This document shows positions 61,701 to 64,000 of a stretch of DNA of 64,000 bases, piece after piece. A program made the translations under genes and the position numbers. The DNA comes from Indolivaga macrotermitis (GTDB taxonomy: Bacteria > Bacteroidota > Bacteroidia > Bacteroidales > Dysgonomonadaceae): contig NZ_FQUC01000001.1 in NCBI RefSeq assembly GCF_900128985.1, positions 726,998-790,997 of the forward strand, given 5' to 3'. Every line of letters begins with the position of its first letter. Position 1 is the first letter of the stretch. Under the pieces are notes generated by a model. It did not search any database. It saw only the letters and a program-made list of their open reading frames with translations, and was not told the DNA's origin.

Positions 61701-62454
61701 AAAGATTATCAATGTATCTTAAATAATCATTCCATTTTGTAATATACGGTTCGATAGCTTTATTAAATTCCGGGTCACCGGCCAATACATCTTCAATAGT
61801 TTTCTCCCATTCACCATTATATCTGCTGACAATGTCAAGAAACTTCCTTTTTGCATTTTTCTTTCCAAGTAGCAATTTGACTAATTTTTTATGATCTTCT
61901 TCAGCTTGTTTGCCATCGATAACCGACTCTTCCAATAAATGGGCGACTAATCCTTTTGTATACCCGGATTCAATGCTTTCCGAATAATATTTCTCCCATT
62001 CGGAAGTTTCAGAGAATTCAAATGCGGGGATATCATTTTTGGTTACAAACGAATCATAATCATCCATATTGCCTATGAAAAAATCCTCTTTGTCCAAAGG
62101 AAGCAATAAATCCCTCGGAATAACCGGTTTATCGGTAGGATAGATAAAACCATACTCAGAAACCTGAACTTTGAAAATTACAGGGAAAAGTATTTCCGGT
62201 CGGTAATCTTTTTCATATTTATTGTGGCTGGTGACCTTCTTGAATGAAAATGGAATATATGAGGTTTCAACAGTGTTGTCTTCCGATGAAAATAAACGTT
62301 GGAGTACATTTTTACTATTTACTCTAAAGAATGCGTTTTTGTCATTCAGCAGAAAGTTTTTTGCTAAATCGGACGACTTATATTTTCCCTGTGAAAACTG
62401 TTTGTCGACGAGAGAATCCCTCCAGTATTTAGTAATCTTTTTGTAATGTTCCAT
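58774..62454 (-). CDS. UPF1/DNA2-like helicase with C-terminal PLD nuclease, defence candidate
   Basis: A 1226-residue two-module enzyme. Residues 1-340 are an uncharacterised N-terminal region. The SF1 helicase has Walker A NGPPGTGKTT at 360-369, DEAGQ at 754-758, GDTKQIPP at 778-785, YEHRRCYDN, TVGTVHSLQGAE and SVSRAKDS. A long insert with coiled-coil segments (about 440-640) splits the motor. The C-terminal 150 residues are a PLD-type domain: RRIVIISPWI, then HSK (His1173, Lys1175) and GSFNW (1187-1191), a single HxK...GSxN site. Clearly more AT-rich than the element backbone. Architecture fits single-protein antiphage nuclease-helicases; no known system name is assigned. Confidence 0.85.
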   Translation of the reverse strand: MEHYKKITKYWRDSLVDKQFSQGKYKSSDLAKNFLLNDKNAFFRVNSKNVLQRLFSSEDNTVETSYIPFSFKKVTSHNKYEKDYRPEILFPVIFKVQVSEYGFIYPTDKPVIPRDLLLPLDKEDFFIGNMDDYDSFVTKNDIPAFEFSETSEWEKYYSESIESGYTKGLVAHLLEESVIDGKQAEEDHKKLVKLLLGKKNAKRKFLDIVSRYNGEWEKTIEDVLAGDPEFNKAIEPYITKWNDYLRYIDNLLDNVIESKEVFNHYEKTNSAYFTNGELDISSKITAVYEDIYTRDENPDLSLFRNYTTVEEGSEIPVIGSNNFFSKRLGHNNNKHPLADAQRTAVSALLGAQRGEILPVNGPPGTGKTTMLLSVVTCLWVENAVKETDPPVIIANSTNNQAVTNIIDAFAKDFSEGEGDFAGRWIDEVNSFGSYFVSSMRSAEARDKGYLTEDAVKEMETEDFYVKAKQSFLEKSEKAFHNKNITVEESVRRLHKLLLEKRSLLTDIEKTYENYHKSGTQISEILEIDYKNKDAVTDIGETLDEHQKDIEGIKDKWERYLASESLFLSALSFLPFVRKKRNLKAKVFAKGNGFSKHFDIDNLDAGRFIDKVNDKEAIILANIQKHDSFKEALNDYTHALNKLENNTDPNLAFIEIDKKADTKIRFEMFLVATHYWEGQWLLEMEKLLEKGHLNNTHWKYKNICENNWRRRMKITPCAVMTSYMLPNYFSFSRKIHDNLNKVDYLYDFIDLLIVDEAGQVSPEVAGAGFSLAKNALVIGDTKQIPPISKLTKSIDIGNLHKANLISKNQGTDKIDEAYKELQAKGIASDGGSVMKISQNRSKYYPEKKLERGLYLYEHRRCYDNIIAFCNELCYKGVLKPMRGEVMKDAILPSMGYLNIEGKCMNVSGSKQNELEAKVIAGWIISNYKKLREAYNGDEIKDIVAVVTPFREQSRKITEYLKESKDKSIKEELSQITVGTVHSLQGAERKVVLFSPAYSRHNKGSFIDNDRSMLNVSVSRAKDSFLVFGDMSLFNRQSVSLTGILARYLFENEINGLSYEYQYSRVFVRDDLVSKEHFPQILTNYEEHDEFLKKVFSEAARRIVIISPWIIYSTIEKNGYDKLLSGNTKVTIYTDEKFNTYTQNKPDKKKEEEFDLTLNKLNELGVDVKVKNNIHSKVVIKDNDTMCIGSFNWFSAQRGGLYCNTEHSIVYQSESAKDEIENILMQLV

Positions 62455-62587
62455 TTCTTTGCATTCAAAGGTATTTTGTGATTTACCCCCAAATTTAACA
62501 AATATCTAAATAACAGAAAGAATAAACCCACAGGTATTTCAAATCATCGATAGATAAAGACACAGGCTACCAACGGGAACCGGTGTT

Positions 62588-62761
62588 TCGGCTCCATTAT
62601 TGGGAACGGCAGATTTTGTCTGGATTGAAGCCGGATTCGTTTATCACATAAAAAATACCCGAATGGCAAATGTTCATTCGGGTATTTTTATTCTTAGCTG
62701 TCGCTGTCAATGGTCCGGAATTACCTCTTCTGCTTCCATACGTCATAATAATTGTTTTCCA
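62588..62761. repeat. Direct repeat, right copy, with decayed RhuM 3' end
   Basis: Counterpart of 58581-58749. Begins with a remnant of a RhuM-like C-terminus (in one frame APLLGTADF, against APLSGTAGF in the intact gene), continues through the terminator hairpin (about 62651-62689) and ends inside the intact HTH gene. It occupies most of the 62455-62720 stretch, in which no other gene is seen. Confidence 0.7.
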
Positions 62762-63029
62762 GCATTCTGAGGATATCGGACATTTTGTACCGGATTTTGC
62801 CTTCCAGTTTATAGAAGGCGATTAGCCGCTTGTCCCGGTAATCCTGGAGAGTACGGGGACTAATTTTCAATAGCCTGCACACCTCCTTGTTCCCCAGAAA
62901 GGATTCGTCTGACAAGCTATGCTTATGGGTATCCACATAGCCGGAAATATCTTCATTTATTTTTTCAAAATCGTGGAATAAATCGAGTATCTCGGAAGAC
63001 CTGTAATTTAAAATATCATGTACATCCAT
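62721..63029 (-). CDS. HTH excisionase-like protein 1
   Basis: A 102-residue protein with a MerR/Xis-type winged helix (GNKEVCRLLKISPRTLQDYRD, KLEGKIRYKMSDILRML) at residues 45-92. It forms a pair with the next gene, as in CTnDOT-family elements where two small HTH proteins drive excision and transfer regulation. Its 3' end is duplicated at the left repeat. Confidence 0.8.
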   Translation of the reverse strand: MDVHDILNYRSSEILDLFHDFEKINEDISGYVDTHKHSLSDESFLGNKEVCRLLKISPRTLQDYRDKRLIAFYKLEGKIRYKMSDILRMLENNYYDVWKQKR

Positions 63030-63073
63030 ATCTGTTAGTCTTTTATAAGTTTAAATATTATCTATCTCTTCTT

Positions 63074-63349
63074 TTAACCCATTTCTGTCCTGTTCTTCTC
63101 AATAAAGCATTCCACATCCTTTATCTTGTAGTAGCACTTGTGCCCCACCTGCGAATAAGGGATTAGTCCCTTGTCCCGGTAGGTTTGCAGTGTCCTGAGC
63201 GACACGCCCAGCAGGCGGCAGACCTCTTCGTTGTTGTACCATATTTCACTCACTGGCTTTGGTCTTAATTTGGCGGTCCGGCTCAACAGGGCTTTTATAC
63301 ATTGCCTGAGTTGCTCATAAACCTTGCCTTCTATCATTTTTACTTCCAT
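63074..63349 (-). CDS. HTH excisionase-like protein 2
   Basis: A 91-residue protein of the same type: YNNEEVCRLLGVSLRTLQTY, then GLIPYSQVGHKCYYKIKDVE. About half identical to its neighbour over the HTH, so the two are paralogues. Probably an excision/transfer regulator binding near the att region. Confidence 0.8.
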   Translation of the reverse strand: MEVKMIEGKVYEQLRQCIKALLSRTAKLRPKPVSEIWYNNEEVCRLLGVSLRTLQTYRDKGLIPYSQVGHKCYYKIKDVECFIEKNRTEMG

Positions 63350-63394
63350 ATTTTGCTGCTTATTATATTCTACAATCTGTTTTTTTTACTTGCT

Positions 63395-64000
63395 TTACAA
63401 TTTAAAGCCTTTGGGTTTTACCGGTTGTGACTCTTGCCGGAATCCCGTATCAGGGCTGGCGATAATAATTCTGCCGGGATTGGCCTCCACTATGTCTTTG
63501 ATAGACATAGGCTGTCCGGAACGAATACCGGAGGGTTCTTCCCGGATGTTTGCGGTAGGCGCCGAAACAGATACTTCCGGTTTCATATCCTTCTCCCCCT
63601 GAACATTCGTCGCTTGCGCTTGTCCCTGGTTTTTGTCCTTATTCTCCAATGAGAGGTTGATCTGCCTGCTGAGTGAATCCAACTGCGACTTAAGCTCTTT
63701 TAGTTCCGGTTCCTTCTTCCATACCGAATCCATTACCTCTCTGAGTACAGGCAGATCTTTTTCCAGCTTTTGATTGTCCGATTGGTATTTCTCAATATGA
63801 GCAGGAATCCTTTCCAATGCTTTCAGGAAGTTAACTGATGCCAATATTGGGTCTGTCGCAATATGCCCGTTGTTATAGGAGTATTTGATATTACCCTCTC
63901 CCTCAATAAAGAAACGGTTGTCTTTAAACATCGAGCCTTCTTTTTGGCTTTCCTCCGTTTTGACAAGTATTTTAAAACCATAGAGTTCCCCAATCTTAAA
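63395..64000 (-). CDS. C-terminus of a large conserved element protein (partial)
   Basis: The frame is open from the stop at 63395 to the window edge, so the gene is cut by the window; the apparent ATG at 63931 is internal. Visible sequence includes YGFKILVKTEES, then NRFFIEGEGNIKYSYNNGHI, a coiled-coil segment (LDSLSRQINLSLENKDK) and a disordered Pro-rich tail. This matches the end of the very large helicase/N6-methylase-type protein carried by Bacteroidales conjugative and mobilisable elements. Function of this end is unknown. Confidence 0.75.
   Translation of the reverse strand, partial: FKIGELYGFKILVKTEESQKEGSMFKDNRFFIEGEGNIKYSYNNGHIATDPILASVNFLKALERIPAHIEKYQSDNQKLEKDLPVLREVMDSVWKKEPELKELKSQLDSLSRQINLSLENKDKNQGQAQATNVQGEKDMKPEVSVSAPTANIREEPSGIRSGQPMSIKDIVEANPGRIIIASPDTGFRQESQPVKPKGFKL

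Noticed and set aside
1..64000. rRNA operon, tRNA genes or insertion sequences
   Set aside because: No conserved rRNA or tRNA stretches and no transposase frames were recognised in the window.

Overview
The window is AT-rich DNA from a Bacteroidales bacterium. The evidence is the gliding/type IX secretion outer-membrane translocon SprA next to ruvA, an RprX/RprY-type two-component pair, Bacteroidetes-style promoters (TTTG and TAnnTTTG boxes) and CTnDOT-like tandem integrases. A Dysgonomonas-like host fits the gene set and base composition, but this is an inference from sequence character, not from a search.

Positions 1 to about 34.7 kb are a prophage, nearly all on the minus strand, whose left end lies outside the window. 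Read in the direction of transcription (right to left) it holds: a CI-like repressor facing a run of small early genes (33.8-28.6 kb); a tyrosine integrase embedded in that run (27.6-28.6 kb); a VirE-type helicase and a Dam-type methylase (23.7-25.8 kb); a cluster of 7-bp iteron-like repeats (23.37-23.55 kb); a head module of ClpP-like protease/scaffold, major capsid and terminase (15.9-23.2 kb); then a cargo/regulation block (HicA-HicB toxin-antitoxin, a secreted protein, an exonuclease-BRCT protein, a second XRE repressor; 12.4-15.5 kb); and finally a tightly overlapping operon with portal, unassigned structural proteins, a fibre carrying a rearranged SGNH domain, a methyltransferase, holin and GH19 endolysin (0.1-10.9 kb). 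No tail tube, sheath or tape-measure protein is recognisable, so either the tail is of an unfamiliar type or its genes lie to the left.

From about 34.7 to 55 kb is host chromosome: a lipoprotein, DJ-1/PfpI protein, DUF2007/zinc-ribbon protein, acetyltransferases, an alpha/beta hydrolase, a GDSL lipoprotein, rprXY, sprA, ruvA and an M3 peptidase. Two 47-nt direct repeats around a 50-codon gene (34.35-34.68 kb) mark the prophage/host junction.

From about 55.2 kb to the end is a second integrative element with higher G+C in its backbone genes: a repeat-rich candidate attachment region, two tandem CTnDOT-like integrases, a RhuM-like protein, two excisionase-like HTH proteins and the C-terminus of a very large conserved element protein. 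An AT-rich 1226-residue UPF1-like helicase with a C-terminal phospholipase-D nuclease domain sits in this backbone, framed by two diverged copies (about 170 bp) of the same junction. This looks like inserted cargo and is the best candidate for an undescribed single-gene defence system here.
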